Counted from the stretch's first letter, positions 1 to 8,985 are shown. The stretch: 64,000 bases of DNA from Bacteroidales bacterium (GCA_015061085.1 SUXG01000008.1:1-64000), one strand, 5' to 3'. The notes: generated from the sequence alone by a model not told the origin. Numbers and translations are program-made.

Positions 1-48
1 GAATTCGTTGAAATTCAGAGGTTTTCATCTTTTTGCTGTGATTCTTCG

Positions 49-121
49 TGGTGCCACCAGGAATCGAACCGGGGACACAAGGATTTTCAGTCCTTTGCTC
101 TACCAACTGAGCTATGGCACC
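49..121 (-). tRNA. tRNA-Phe (GAA)
   Basis: The minus strand folds as a full cloverleaf of 73 nt. The acceptor stem GGTGCCA pairs with TGGCACC, and the T-arm reads GGTTCGATTCC. The anticodon loop CTGAAAA gives anticodon GAA, which reads Phe codons. No CCA end is encoded. It lies 28 nt downstream of tRNA-Lys on the same strand and probably shares its transcript. Confidence 0.96.
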
Positions 122-149
122 ATCGTATCAAAACGATTTGTCTTGTCTG

Positions 150-222
150 TGATCCGCCTGGGGCTCGAACCCAGGACCCCAACATTAAAAGTGTTGTGCT
201 CTACCTGCTGAGCTAGCGAATC
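150..222 (-). tRNA. tRNA-Lys (TTT)
   Basis: A 73-nt cloverleaf on the minus strand. The acceptor stem GATTCGC pairs with GCGGATC (one G-T pair), the T-arm is GGGTTCGAGCCC, and the anticodon loop CTTTTAA gives TTT for Lys. CCA is not encoded. It is the first gene of a Lys-Phe tRNA pair with a consensus promoter about 70 nt upstream. Confidence 0.96.
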
Positions 223-291
223 AACATTTTTAGCACTCGGACAAGCGTAATTTTTTAGTGTTTTACTACGTTGTTTTCCCGAAATGCGATG

Positions 292-323
292 CAAAGTTAC
301 TGCCTTTTTTTGAATTGACCAAA
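292..323 (-). promoter_or_regulatory. Promoter of the tRNA-Lys/tRNA-Phe unit
   Basis: On the minus strand TTTG (323-320) is followed after 20 nt by TAACTTTG (299-292). This is the Bacteroidetes -33/-7 consensus TTTG-N19/20-TAnnTTTG. It points toward tRNA-Lys. Inferred from sequence only. Confidence 0.75.
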
Positions 324-640
324 TTTTTTTAGTATTATTTTTGTGTATTTTTTGTATGTGGTTGATATACAATGGTTTGAGAAATATTTTTTTGAGACTT
401 TTTGTTGACGATGTGTTTTGTCGTGATTGTTTTGTTGTGTTTCGGATTAAAGAAGCAGGGAGATAAGTTGATTAAAGTTTAAACTTAGTGGATATTAGAG
501 TGTCTGATTTTAAAATATTTTGTAATTTTGTAATCGTGTTTGTGTTTTTAATTTGAAGCAGACATTGATGAGAGAATAAATGATCCTTAGCAAAATGTTT
601 AGTTTTAATTTAAAGGAGTAATCTAAAAATAAGAAATAAT
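324..640. other. AT-rich intergenic region
   Basis: This spacer between the tRNA promoter and the first DUF1573 gene is AT-rich and T-rich. I see no convincing ORF, hairpin or exact promoter match for the downstream gene. The 86-codon minus-strand ORF starting here runs back through both tRNAs and is not credible. Confidence 0.6.
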
Positions 641-1042
641 ATGGCGAGAAAATTAATAGTTGGCATAATGGCATTGATGGTGTTTGCTATGCCGATGTTG
701 CTTGACGCTAAGAGTAAAGGCGTTGCAAAGATAGAGTTTAATGAATATTCGCATGATTTTGGTATCGTGAAGGAGAAGAATGGCATGGTAAGTCATGAAT
801 TTGAGTTTACAAATGTCGGCGATGGAAATTTGGTAATCATTGAGGCTACGGCAACATGTGGCTGTACGCGACCTGAATATCCTCAACATCCGATTGCTCC
901 GGGCAAGAAGGGCAAGATAAAGGTGACGTATAATCCTATAGGACGTCAAGGAGCAATTGATCGTGTGGTTACAGTTAAGACTAATGGTAGCCCAAAGAAA
1001 GTGAGATTGAAGTTGAAGGGTAATGTCGTTCCTGGTAAATAA
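641..1042 (+). CDS. DUF1573 domain secreted protein, 133 aa
   Basis: A small exported protein. Residues 1-23 form a Sec signal peptide (MARKLIVGIMALMVFAMPML). The remainder is one DUF1573 (ASPM-SPD-2-Hydin-like Ig) domain with the typical start HDFGIVKE, the TCGCT motif near residue 72 and the NPIGRQG turn. Such domains are beta-sandwiches common in Bacteroidetes periplasmic proteins, and no enzymatic activity is known. Its TAA stop overlaps the ATG of the next gene (TAATG), which also encodes DUF1573 domains, so the two are probably translationally coupled and may act together in the envelope. The exact function is unknown. Confidence 0.85.
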   Translation: MARKLIVGIMALMVFAMPMLLDAKSKGVAKIEFNEYSHDFGIVKEKNGMVSHEFEFTNVGDGNLVIIEATATCGCTRPEYPQHPIAPGKKGKIKVTYNPIGRQGAIDRVVTVKTNGSPKKVRLKLKGNVVPGK

Positions 1043-2139
1043 TGAGGAGAGTCATTATGGGCAGATATTCATTTGTAGCATTATTGCTTTTTTGCGTAGC
1101 GTTTTCCGGTTATTCTCGTGAGGGTATAGAGTGGCTTTCGACAAGTTATGACTTTGGGACATTTAAGGAGGCAGAAGGCCCGCAAACGGGTTGCGTTCGT
1201 ATGGTAAATCATGGTCCGGATGAGACTGTTATAAATAGAGTGAAGAGTACATGTGGATGTACTGTTGCAGAATATACTGATGGAATTATTGCTGTGGGAG
1301 ATACAGCAGAAGTGCGATTTACGTATGATCCTGCGGGTCGCCCGGGTCGTTTCAGTAAGAGTATAAAGGTTTATACGGGTATCGAAAACACTGTTACGAC
1401 GATTGGTCTTAGGGGTATGGTTATAGGTAAACCGGAGTCGTTGAACAGTCAATATCCGATAGTTTCGGGCAATTTGCGTCTATCGGTAGCGTCGTTGATA
1501 TTGGGTGATGTCATAAAGGGAATATCGCGTCATGAGTTTATCCACGCCTATAATCAGGGCGATAAGCCGATAATTTTGTCGTGGGAGAATGTGCCACATT
1601 GTCTGTCGATAGGAGTTTCATCAACGATAGTTGAGCCGGGTGATTTAGCGACGATAAGCATTTACTATAATTCGCGTGACGATGATAATTACGGGTTGAA
1701 TATTCATTGCTTTGAGATACTTTCGGATGATGGCGAGTCGGTGAACAGACAGAAGGTGGATATTTCTGTCAATGTGAAGGCTGACACATCAAAATTGACT
1801 GCTGAGCAGTTGAAGTCAGCACCAAGAATATCGATTGACGAAAAGGTGATAGAATTAGGTAAAATATCGAGCGATAAGAAGGTAAAAGGCAAATTTTATA
1901 TTAGCAACGAGGGTGTTAACGTGTTGAACCTCAATCGTATTTATTCGTTTAATAAGGCGTTTGGCGTAAAGCGTATGCCAAAGAAATTGAAAGCAGGCAA
2001 GAGTGAAGCCGTAGAGTTTGAACTTGATGTTGCCAAGCTTTCCGATGGAGCCTTTAACGTAAAGGTTGAGGTTGTGAGTGACGATCCGTTGCGTCCGACC
2101 GAAACGGTCAGAATCGTCGGAGAAAAGATAAGTAAATAA
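1042..2139 (+). CDS. DUF1573 domain secreted protein, 365 aa
   Basis: An exported protein with a signal peptide (residues ~6-25, YSFVALLLFCVAFSG). An N-terminal DUF1573 domain (about 30-115) carries YDFGTFKE and STCGCTVAEY. A second, more diverged Ig-like domain lies at about 260-360 (IELGKISSDKKVKGKFYISN). It follows the 133-aa DUF1573 gene with a 1-nt overlap. An internal Met at 1057 is an alternative start that would give a more compact signal peptide. The middle (about 120-250) has no recognisable motif. Probably an envelope structural or scaffolding protein. The family assignment is firm, the role unknown. Confidence 0.85.
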   Translation: MRRVIMGRYSFVALLLFCVAFSGYSREGIEWLSTSYDFGTFKEAEGPQTGCVRMVNHGPDETVINRVKSTCGCTVAEYTDGIIAVGDTAEVRFTYDPAGRPGRFSKSIKVYTGIENTVTTIGLRGMVIGKPESLNSQYPIVSGNLRLSVASLILGDVIKGISRHEFIHAYNQGDKPIILSWENVPHCLSIGVSSTIVEPGDLATISIYYNSRDDDNYGLNIHCFEILSDDGESVNRQKVDISVNVKADTSKLTAEQLKSAPRISIDEKVIELGKISSDKKVKGKFYISNEGVNVLNLNRIYSFNKAFGVKRMPKKLKAGKSEAVEFELDVAKLSDGAFNVKVEVVSDDPLRPTETVRIVGEKISK

Positions 2140-2169
2140 TTGAAAAATAAATATAAGAAATAGGTCATA

Positions 2170-3264
2170 ATGGAACATCCGGAAAATGATTGTAAATATA
2201 AGGGGCTGCAAGTCAATAGTGGAGTGAATTCGGCGCCAACTATTAATCCGTATCGTAGGGCACGCGCACGCGTGCAATTGAGTGTAAACGATTATGTAGA
2301 AGGCATACTCAAGGGCAATGTAAGTGTATTGGGTCAGGCAGTCACTTTGATAGAAAGTACAGCAGAGGCGCATCAGGCTATAGCACAAGAGGTTATCGAG
2401 AAGTGTCTGCCGTATTCGGGTAAGTCGCGACGTATTGGTATTACCGGAGTTCCGGGTGCCGGCAAGAGTACGTCGATTGATTCTTTCGGACTTCATGTGT
2501 TGCGTCAGGGAGGAAAGTTGGCTGTACTGGCTATCGACCCGAGCAGTGAGCGCACGAAGGGTTCGATACTTGGCGACAAGACGCGCATGGAGAAACTTTC
2601 GCAAGAACAAGATGCATTTATTCGTCCTTCGCCGTCGGCAGGTTCGTTGGGTGGCGTGGCGCGTAAGACACGCGAGACGATTGTGCTTTGTGAGGCTGCA
2701 GGCTATGACAATATTTTTGTGGAGACAGTCGGAGTCGGACAGAGTGAAACGGCAGTTCATTCCATGGTCGATTTCTTTTTGCTAATACAGCTTGCAGGCA
2801 CCGGCGATGAACTTCAAGGTATTAAGCGTGGCATTATGGAGATGGCAGACGGTATTGCTATCAATAAGGCAGACGGTGACAATATCGACAGGGCAAATTT
2901 GGCGGCAGCTCAATTCCGCAATGCCTTGCATCTGTTCCCACCGACGCCAAGTAAGTGGGTGCCGGAGGTTCATTGTTATAGCGGATATTATGAGCTTGGC
3001 ATCGATGAGCTTTGGGGCATGATTGATCGATATTTTGAGTATGTTCAAAAGACAGGCTATTTCGAGCATAAACGCAATGAGCAAGCTAAGTATTGGATGA
3101 TAGAGACTATCGATGAGCAGTTACGCAGTAATTTTTATCACACTCCTGAGGTTGCGGCGTTGTTGGAGCAAAAGGAGATGCGTGTGCTTAATAATGAGCA
3201 GTCGTCGTTTACTGCAGCCAAGGATATTTTGGATTTCTATTTCAGTCGTTTGAAGCAACAGTAG
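2170..3264 (+). CDS. meaB: Methylmalonyl-CoA mutase-associated GTPase MeaB
   Basis: A G3E-family GTPase that protects and reactivates adenosylcobalamin-dependent methylmalonyl-CoA mutase by gating cofactor loading and release. The Walker A/P-loop GVPGAGKST is at about residues 93-101. Downstream are the typical IDPSSERTKGSILGDKTRM and RPSPSAGSLGGVARKTRE segments, ETVGVGQSE, and the NKADGDN base-recognition motif. At 364 aa it is full length for the ArgK/MeaB family. The mutase genes are not in this window. The gene starts 30 nt after the DUF1573 pair and ends at a terminator. It links the strain's metabolism to the B12 uptake locus at 51.8-58.7 kb. Confidence 0.95.
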   Translation: MEHPENDCKYKGLQVNSGVNSAPTINPYRRARARVQLSVNDYVEGILKGNVSVLGQAVTLIESTAEAHQAIAQEVIEKCLPYSGKSRRIGITGVPGAGKSTSIDSFGLHVLRQGGKLAVLAIDPSSERTKGSILGDKTRMEKLSQEQDAFIRPSPSAGSLGGVARKTRETIVLCEAAGYDNIFVETVGVGQSETAVHSMVDFFLLIQLAGTGDELQGIKRGIMEMADGIAINKADGDNIDRANLAAAQFRNALHLFPPTPSKWVPEVHCYSGYYELGIDELWGMIDRYFEYVQKTGYFEHKRNEQAKYWMIETIDEQLRSNFYHTPEVAALLEQKEMRVLNNEQSSFTAAKDILDFYFSRLKQQ

Positions 3265-3290
3265 TGGCTATCAGCCTCGGTATGATATAT

Positions 3291-3322
3291 AGGGCTCGGC
3301 ATGATGATGTCGGGCTCTTTTG
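3291..3322 (+). terminator. Terminator after meaB
   Basis: AGGGCTCGGCAT (3291-3302) pairs with ATGTCGGGCTCT (3307-3318), 12 bp including G-T wobbles, with a GATG loop, followed by TTTTG. Confidence 0.75.
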
Positions 3323-3456
3323 TTAAGGCGAGGGGAGTTGGCTTTCGTTTTTCGTCTTAGTGATGATAGTAATTATAGATATAATAGATACAATAGAAAT
3401 AATAGATATTTTAATTGGGGTTAGGGATGGTGAGCGAATAATATGTGAAGAGGGTG

Positions 3457-3487
3457 TTTGGCTTTGTGAGATTTTTTTGTAATTTTG
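3457..3487 (+). promoter_or_regulatory. Promoter of prfB
   Basis: TTTG (3457-3460), 19 nt spacer, TAATTTTG (3480-3487) fits the Bacteroidetes consensus. It lies 38 nt before the prfB start codon. Confidence 0.7.
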
Positions 3488-3525
3488 CAGAATAGAATAT
3501 TAACCCAACGTTTTAGTGATAAAAT

Positions 3526-4642
3526 ATGATTACACAAGAACAATTAAAAGAGACTTTTGAACGCAAGCTCGCGTTGAGGAGGTATCTTTGACATCGACAG
3601 TAAGAAAATAGAAGTAGAAGAAGAGGAGTTGCGCACTCATGTGCCTGATTTTTGGGATGACCAAAAGGCAGCAGAAGCACAAATGCGCAAGATCAAAGAG
3701 TTGAAGTTTTGGATTGAGAATTACGAGGCTCTCGAAAAGCAAGTCGATGAGCTTCAGTTGGCTTTTGATTTTGTGAAAGATGAGCTTGTCACAGAAGAAG
3801 AGGTCGATGCTCAATATGCTTCGGTGATGGAGGCAATAGAGAATCTGGAGCTACGCAATATGCTTCGTCGCGAGGAGGATAAACTCGGCGTTGTGCTTAA
3901 AATCAATTCAGGTGCCGGTGGTACAGAGAGTCAGGACTGGGCATCAATGTTGATGCGATTGTATCTTCGTTGGGCTGAAAAGCATGGCTACAAAACATCT
4001 ATCGCTCAACTGCTTGAGGGTGATGATGCGGGTATTAAGTCAACGACTATCAACATTGAAGGCGACTATGTCTATGGTTATTTGAAGAGCGAAAACGGAG
4101 TGCATCGTTTGGTACGTGTCAGTCCATACAATGCTCAAGGCAAGCGTATGACATCGTTTGCGTCGGTCTTCGTTACGCCATTGGTTGACGATACGATTGA
4201 AATCCATGTTGCGCCGGCATGTGTGTCGTGGGATACGTTCCGAAGTGGAGGCGCCGGTGGTCAGAATGTCAACAAGGTGGAGTCGGGAGTTCGTCTTCGC
4301 TATCAATATAAGGATCCATATACCGGCGAGGAGGAAGAAATCCTAATCGAAAACACAGAGACTCGTGACCAGCCGAAGAATAAGGAAAATGCAATGCGCC
4401 AATTGAAGTCAATCCTTTATGAAAAGGAACTTCAACATCGTATGCAAGAGCAGGCAAAAATCGAAGCCGGCAAGAAGAAAATCGAGTGGGGTAGTCAGAT
4501 ACGCAGTTATGTCTTTGACGACCGTCGCGTGAAGGACCACCGTACAAATTATCAGACATCTGACGTCAATGGCGTGATGGATGGTGATATCGATGACTTC
4601 ATCAAGGCTTATCTTATGGAGTTTGCGGCAACACTTGATTGA
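3526..4642 (+). CDS. prfB: Peptide chain release factor 2, programmed +1 frameshift
   Basis: RF2 recognises UGA and UAA stop codons in the ribosomal A site and triggers peptide release. Translation starts at ATG 3526 (MITQEQLKETFERKLALRRY) and meets an in-frame TGA at 3589-3591. A +1 shift at CTT-TGA-C then continues as LDIDSKKIEVEEEELRTHV, giving 371 aa, the normal RF2 length. The catalytic GGQ lies in GGAGGQNVNKVESG at about residue 245. The stop-recognition tripeptide reads SPY (VRVSPYNAQGK) where E. coli RF2 has SPF. The downstream open frame alone begins only at 3629 and would lack the coiled-coil N-terminus, so the frameshifted product is the real one. Flanked by its own promoter and terminator. 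Confidence 0.95.
3577..3592 (+). promoter_or_regulatory. RF2 programmed frameshift signal
   Basis: AGGAGG (3577-3582), then TAT, then CTTTGAC (3586-3592). The Shine-Dalgarno-like element three bases before the slippery CTT and the TGA-C context are the canonical RF2 autoregulatory frameshift site. Low RF2 lets the ribosome stall at UGA and slip +1. The strong SD-like element is notable in a genome whose genes rarely show one. Confidence 0.95.
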
Positions 4643-4663
4643 TGCCGATAGAATATTATTAAG

Positions 4664-4703
4664 GACTGAGGTAAGACGTTGTGCTTGTCTCAGTCTTTTT
4701 TTT
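4664..4703 (+). terminator. Terminator after prfB
   Basis: GACTGAGGTAAG (4664-4675) pairs with CTTGTCTCAGTC (4684-4695) apart from a two-base internal mismatch, followed by a run of eight T. Confidence 0.88.
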
Positions 4704-4769
4704 GTTTTACTGTTTATGACGTAGAGCGTTAGCCCGGATTGTGTCTGACGGGTTAAAATGGCGAAGGAG

Positions 4770-4801
4770 TTTGGGCGTTTTCATAAAATCTATTACTTTT
4801 G
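4770..4801 (+). promoter_or_regulatory. Promoter of the Pmp3-like/FKBP genes
   Basis: TTTG (4770-4773), 20 nt spacer, TACTTTTG (4794-4801). Transcription would start near 4808. This leaves almost no leader for an ATG at 4817 and favours the ATG at 4841 for the next gene. Confidence 0.7.
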
Positions 4802-4840
4802 TAGGGTAAAACGAAAATGAAAATAAAAAACAATTCAGAT

Positions 4841-4999
4841 ATGTCATTATTTAGAGTGCTATTATCAATAATTTTCCCTCCTTTGGCAGTATTAGACAAA
4901 GGTTGTGGCTCGGTAGTAATTGTTGCGATATTGACAGCTATCGGATGGGTGCCGGGAGTTATCGCAGCGTTGGTAATTTTAAATCGTACAAAAGCCTGA
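4841..4999 (+). CDS. Pmp3/YqaE-family small membrane protein, 52 aa
   Basis: A tiny hydrophobic protein of the Pmp3/YqaE (UPF0057) family, proteolipid-like peptides linked to membrane potential or stress in other organisms. Visible are the family start MSLFRVLLSIIFPPLAVLDKG and two membrane segments (about residues 4-19 and 22-47) with GWVPGVIAALVIL. An in-frame ATG at 4817 would add MKIKNNSD. I prefer 4841 because the family starts there and the predicted transcription start is near 4808. It lies 7 nt before the FKBP gene, probably in one operon. Function here is inferred from the family. Confidence 0.8.
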   Translation: MSLFRVLLSIIFPPLAVLDKGCGSVVIVAILTAIGWVPGVIAALVILNRTKA

Positions 5000-5006
5000 T
5001 AAAATC

Positions 5007-5396
5007 ATGGAACGAAAGAGACCTACAGAATCGGAATATTTCGCGACGTTGTCGGCAGAGATGGGTATTGTTGACCTTGGAGGTGGCGTTATGGGGCGTC
5101 AGTTGAAGAGTGGTAAAGGTGCTACACCACGCCTCAGTAGCGTTGTGATGGTCTATTACAAGGGAATGTTGACCAATGGTAAAGTTTTTGACGACAATAC
5201 TCGTCAGTCATATCCTGATGCAATGCGACTCAAAGATCTTATCGTCGGCTGGCATATCGCATTGCAAAAAATGAAGGTTGGCGACAAGTGGATTATCTAC
5301 ATTCCGTCAAAGTTCGGCTACGGTAGTCGTGCCATGAAAGGAATACCAAAAAACTCTACTCTTATCTTCGAAATAGAACTTTGTGGCATCGCCTAA
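5007..5396 (+). CDS. FKBP-type peptidyl-prolyl cis-trans isomerase
   Basis: A 129-aa protein with a single FKBP domain in residues ~25-128 (VMVYYKGMLTNGKVFDD, LIVGWHIALQKMKVGDKWIIYIP, FGYGSRAMKGIPKNSTLIFEIEL). It catalyses cis-trans isomerisation of Xaa-Pro bonds. It has no signal peptide and no lipobox, unlike many Bacteroidetes FKBP lipoproteins, so it is probably cytoplasmic. It follows the Pmp3-like gene by 7 nt and precedes the M1 peptidase by 36 nt. Confidence 0.92.
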   Translation: MERKRPTESEYFATLSAEMGIVDLGGGVMGRQLKSGKGATPRLSSVVMVYYKGMLTNGKVFDDNTRQSYPDAMRLKDLIVGWHIALQKMKVGDKWIIYIPSKFGYGSRAMKGIPKNSTLIFEIELCGIA

Positions 5397-5432
5397 TCAC
5401 CACAGATATAGATATTTACAAACCCAATATAG

Positions 5433-7928
5433 ATGATGAAGAAACTATGTTATATGTTAGCGGTGGCGTTAGCTATCGTTCTTTGTGTCGGTTGCGATAC
5501 AGAGCGAGGACATCTTTATGACGAGGGGGTGTCGAAGGAGTTGGCGCAGAAGCGTAAGGCTAGCATCAAAGGATTGGTTTATGACTTACATTTCGCCATT
5601 CCCGATTCACTCGGTCAGTCGGTAAATGGACGGGTTGCTATTTCCTTTGCATTAGACGAAGCAGATGAGGTAGTCGTCGATTTTCGTCAGCCGGCAGAGA
5701 AGATACATTCTGTCGAGGTCAATGGTCGGTCGGTGGAGTATTTCGCTGTGAATGAACACATAATTGTAGGCAGTCAATGGACTGTTACCGGACAAAACAC
5801 TATAGTGATAGATTTTGAGGCAGGCGATCAGTCGCTTAATCGCAATGAGGAGTTTATGTACACGCTTCTTGTTCCCGACCGTGCCCGTACGTTGTTCCCA
5901 TGTTTTGATCAGCCTAATCTGAAGGCTGAATATCGTTTGAGCCTTGAATTGCCGGTAGAGTGGGAGGCTGTCGCTAACTCGCCATTGTCGGACGAGAGCA
6001 TCGAAGGAAATCGCAAGTTTGTGAAGTTCAGCCCAACAGAACCATTGAGTACTTATCTCTTCTCATTTGTCGTTGGCAAGTTTGAGAAGGCAGTCTATGA
6101 AGATGAAAAGCGAAAGATGGTAGCTTATCATCGCGAGACTGACGCAAATCGATTGTCGCAATTAGATGAGATATTTCGTCAGGTTGTCGTGTCGTTAGAA
6201 TGGCTTGAGGAATATACAGGAATTGCATATCCTTTTGCCAAGTATGATTTTGTTATATTGCCCGGTTTTCAATACGGAGGTATGGAGCATACGGGAGCGA
6301 CACTCTACAATGATACTCGAATGTTTTTGAGTGAAAATCCTACCGAGGACGAAAAGTTGCAGCGTATTCAATTGATAGCACATGAGACTGCTCACATGTG
6401 GTTTGGCGATTATGTGACTATGGATTGGTTTGATGATGTATGGACAAAAGAAGTCTTTGCCAACTATTTTGCATCTCGCATCACAGAGCCCCTTTATCCG
6501 GATATTAATCATCGTCTGAGTTGGCTTAAAATGACGGCAGCTCCTTCGCTTAATGAAGACAGAACTATCGGGACGACATCAATCAAGCAGCAACTTGATA
6601 ACCTTCAAGATGCAGGATTGGTTTATGGCAACATCATCTATTGCAAGTCTCCTATCGTTCTTGAAAAGATTATTGAGATAATGGGTGAGTCGGCATTTCA
6701 AGAGGGCGTAAGAGAGTATCTTTCTACATACGCTTATGGTAATGCTACTTGGGATGACCTTATCGCGATATTAGACAAGCGAACTGATTACGACCTTAAG
6801 AATTTCAGTCGTGTGTGGGTCAACGAGAAGGGCATGCCAAATGTGGACTGCATGATAAAGGATGAAAAGCTTATAGTCAGTCAGAAGGATCCATACAATC
6901 GCGGACTTAATTGGCCTCAAAAATTCAACGTCATTGCAGTGACAGATGAAATGAAAGAGATAGAAATCGAAATAGATGCCGATAATGTCAGCATACCATT
7001 GAGGGGAGAAGTAAAGGCGTTGCTTCCAAATAGCGATGGCAGAGGTTATGGTTGCTTCTTGATTGATGAAAAGTCGCGCCGTTGGCTCAGAGAGAATTGG
7101 AACAGCCTCAGTGATGTGAGCCGTCTTTCGTTATTGATGTCGCTAAATGAAAATTATTGGAAATCAATGATTTGTGACGAGGAGTGGTTGGATTTTCTGA
7201 TTGATGCACTGAGCCATGAGAGTGATGCCTTGATAGCTTCGTCGATATGCAGTTACTTATCGGAACCGATGCATTGTATTGCTAATGAAAGTGTGGAATG
7301 TAGATTATTTGACATGGCGCAAACTCATGTCATAACTTCTTGTCGACTATCGTTGATGCGTTTGCTTGTTGCAAATTTTAAGTCGCAATCATTGTATCAG
7401 AAATTTTATGATTTGTGGCAAGAACAGAGCAATCCGTTGCTGTCGGAGACAGACTATATGTCGTTGGCATGTGAATTGTCTATACGAAAGGCAGACCTTG
7501 CCGAGCAGATAATATCGACACAACGTAATAGAATCAGTAACCCTGACCGATTGCGACAATTTGATTTCTTGTCTATGGCAGTCAATCCTGATAAACAAAA
7601 ACGCGATGAGTTTTTTAAGTCTCTTTTGGAGCCGGAAAATCGTAGCGTTGAGCCATGGGCGGCGAATGCATTATCTTATCTTAATCATCCGGTGTATCAG
7701 CCTTTGTCGCTGAGTTATATCCGACCGGGTCTTGATGAATTGCTCGAAGTACAACGTACCGGCGACATATTTTTTCCTCGCAATTGGGTCGGAGCATTGT
7801 TAGGCAATTATCGTAGCGAAGACTCTCGTTTAGTGGTGGAGAAATTCTTTGAAGAAAATCCGGACTACAAGCCTTTGCTGAAAAATAAGATTTTGCAAGC
7901 GACGTCACCGATGTATCGTAAGCAATAG
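5433..7928 (+). CDS. M1-family zinc aminopeptidase lipoprotein
   Basis: An 831-aa peptidase that removes N-terminal residues from peptides, predicted to be anchored in the envelope by a lipobox (LCVGC, residues ~17-21). The N-terminal beta domain is followed by the catalytic domain. It carries the exopeptidase motif as GGMEHTGA (about 283-290, His instead of the usual Asn of GAMEN) and the zinc site HETAH (from His317), with Glu after exactly 18 residues (WTKEVFANYF). The C-terminal helical half is diverged. Met at 5433 and 5436 are both possible starts. It ends just before a symmetric hairpin shared with the convergent glutaminase gene. Probably used for peptide nutrition. Confidence 0.92.
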   Translation: MMKKLCYMLAVALAIVLCVGCDTERGHLYDEGVSKELAQKRKASIKGLVYDLHFAIPDSLGQSVNGRVAISFALDEADEVVVDFRQPAEKIHSVEVNGRSVEYFAVNEHIIVGSQWTVTGQNTIVIDFEAGDQSLNRNEEFMYTLLVPDRARTLFPCFDQPNLKAEYRLSLELPVEWEAVANSPLSDESIEGNRKFVKFSPTEPLSTYLFSFVVGKFEKAVYEDEKRKMVAYHRETDANRLSQLDEIFRQVVVSLEWLEEYTGIAYPFAKYDFVILPGFQYGGMEHTGATLYNDTRMFLSENPTEDEKLQRIQLIAHETAHMWFGDYVTMDWFDDVWTKEVFANYFASRITEPLYPDINHRLSWLKMTAAPSLNEDRTIGTTSIKQQLDNLQDAGLVYGNIIYCKSPIVLEKIIEIMGESAFQEGVREYLSTYAYGNATWDDLIAILDKRTDYDLKNFSRVWVNEKGMPNVDCMIKDEKLIVSQKDPYNRGLNWPQKFNVIAVTDEMKEIEIEIDADNVSIPLRGEVKALLPNSDGRGYGCFLIDEKSRRWLRENWNSLSDVSRLSLLMSLNENYWKSMICDEEWLDFLIDALSHESDALIASSICSYLSEPMHCIANESVECRLFDMAQTHVITSCRLSLMRLLVANFKSQSLYQKFYDLWQEQSNPLLSETDYMSLACELSIRKADLAEQIISTQRNRISNPDRLRQFDFLSMAVNPDKQKRDEFFKSLLEPENRSVEPWAANALSYLNHPVYQPLSLSYIRPGLDELLEVQRTGDIFFPRNWVGALLGNYRSEDSRLVVEKFFEENPDYKPLLKNKILQATSPMYRKQ

Positions 7929-7942
7929 TGGTGGATAAGAAT

Positions 7943-7975
7943 GTTGGTATAGAGGTCGATGACATCTATACCAAC
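7943..7975. terminator. Hairpin between convergent genes
   Basis: GTTGGTATAGA (7943-7953) pairs perfectly with TCTATACCAAC (7965-7975) around an 11-nt loop. There is no clear T-run on either side, so termination is inferred from its position between the convergent M1 peptidase and glsA genes. Confidence 0.55.
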
Positions 7976-8046
7976 TAAATGGAATTTATAGAAGTTCTCT
8001 AAATAATTTTGAGGAAAGATACAGAGTAGAGAGTGCGTTTCTATGG

Positions 8047-8961
8047 TTAGAAGATAGACTCTTTGGTTTCAGTGGTGAAAAGTTCAAGAGCTTTAATACC
8101 CATCACAGAGTTGCCTTTAGAGTTTAGGCGCGGACTCCATACAGCCACAGAGTAGAGCATAGGATAAATAGCGACAATACCACCTCCGACACCACTTTTG
8201 CCGGGCAGTCCGACAAGATAGGCAAATTCGCCGGCTTCGTCGTAGAAACCGCAAGTCTGCATGATGGCATTCATACGTTTTACTTGTGAAGTTGTCAGTG
8301 TTATGCCAGCATAGTCGAATGGACGACTATGATTAGCAAAAGCGAGGAATGCTTTGGATAGCTCGTCGCAACTCATTTCGACTGAGCACATTAGGAAATA
8401 GAAATGGAGGACAGTCTCGATGTCGTTTTCTATAGTGCCGTGATATTTCAGTAGGTTGGCAATAGCTGCATTTAGATAGCCGGTCTCGCGTTCTGAAATG
8501 GCAGTTTTCTCGTTGTAGGTGATGGTGTCATTGTCGGCCAAAGCGCGAACAAAATTCAGAAATTCTGTCTTTGGGTCTTTGAGGTGTGAAACAAGAATGT
8601 CAGCCATCACGATAGCGCCGGCGTTGATGAAAGGGTTGCGAGGTATGCCCTTTTCGATTTCGAGTTGTATCAGCGAATTGAACGCCGTGCCAGACGGTTC
8701 TTTGCCTATCTTTTTCCAAAGGCTGTCGCCCTTTATGGAGAGACACATAGCCAAAGCAAACACTTTGGAGATACTTTGTATTGAAAATCGTGTGTCGGCT
8801 TGCTTGAAAGAATATGTTTCGCCCGAAACGGTGTTGATGCACATTCCGAATTGGTCAGGGTTGACCTTAGCTAATTCCGGGATGTAGTCGGCTTGCTTTC
8901 CTTCTTTTGCGTAAGGGAGAATTTCGTTGTATATGTTTTCGAGAATTTTCTGGTAGTTCAT
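8047..8961 (-). CDS. glsA: Glutaminase A
   Basis: Serine-dependent beta-lactamase-fold glutaminase that hydrolyses L-glutamine to glutamate and ammonia in the cytoplasm. At 304 aa it is full length. Visible are the catalytic SxxK (FSIQSISKVFALA, Ser and Lys), NPFINAGAIV with the substrate Asn, ETGYLNAA, YAGITLTTSQVKRMN, and the C-terminal LPGKSGVGGGI. It is followed downstream in another transcription unit by the M1 peptidase. Upstream on the same strand, 24 nt away, is a GYF_2/CD225 membrane protein, so the two may be co-transcribed. Confidence 0.96.
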   Translation of the reverse strand: MNYQKILENIYNEILPYAKEGKQADYIPELAKVNPDQFGMCINTVSGETYSFKQADTRFSIQSISKVFALAMCLSIKGDSLWKKIGKEPSGTAFNSLIQLEIEKGIPRNPFINAGAIVMADILVSHLKDPKTEFLNFVRALADNDTITYNEKTAISERETGYLNAAIANLLKYHGTIENDIETVLHFYFLMCSVEMSCDELSKAFLAFANHSRPFDYAGITLTTSQVKRMNAIMQTCGFYDEAGEFAYLVGLPGKSGVGGGIVAIYPMLYSVAVWSPRLNSKGNSVMGIKALELFTTETKESIF

Positions 8962-8985
8962 AAAATTGATAATAATAGTAGGGTA

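Noticed and set aside
112-372. 86-codon minus-strand ORF near the window start
   Set aside because: It runs through tRNA-Lys and into tRNA-Phe and has no family resemblance.
1855-2760. 301-codon minus-strand ORF opposite meaB
   Set aside because: Antisense shadow of the DUF1573/meaB genes, with low-complexity composition and no motif.
3364-3412. Short AATAGATA-like repeats before prfB
   Set aside because: AT-rich imperfect 8-12 bp units with no symmetry; too degenerate to call a defined repeat.
3629-4642. prfB starting at the ATG at 3629
   Set aside because: This would remove the RF2 N-terminus; the frameshift cassette at 3577-3592 restores the normal 371-aa protein.
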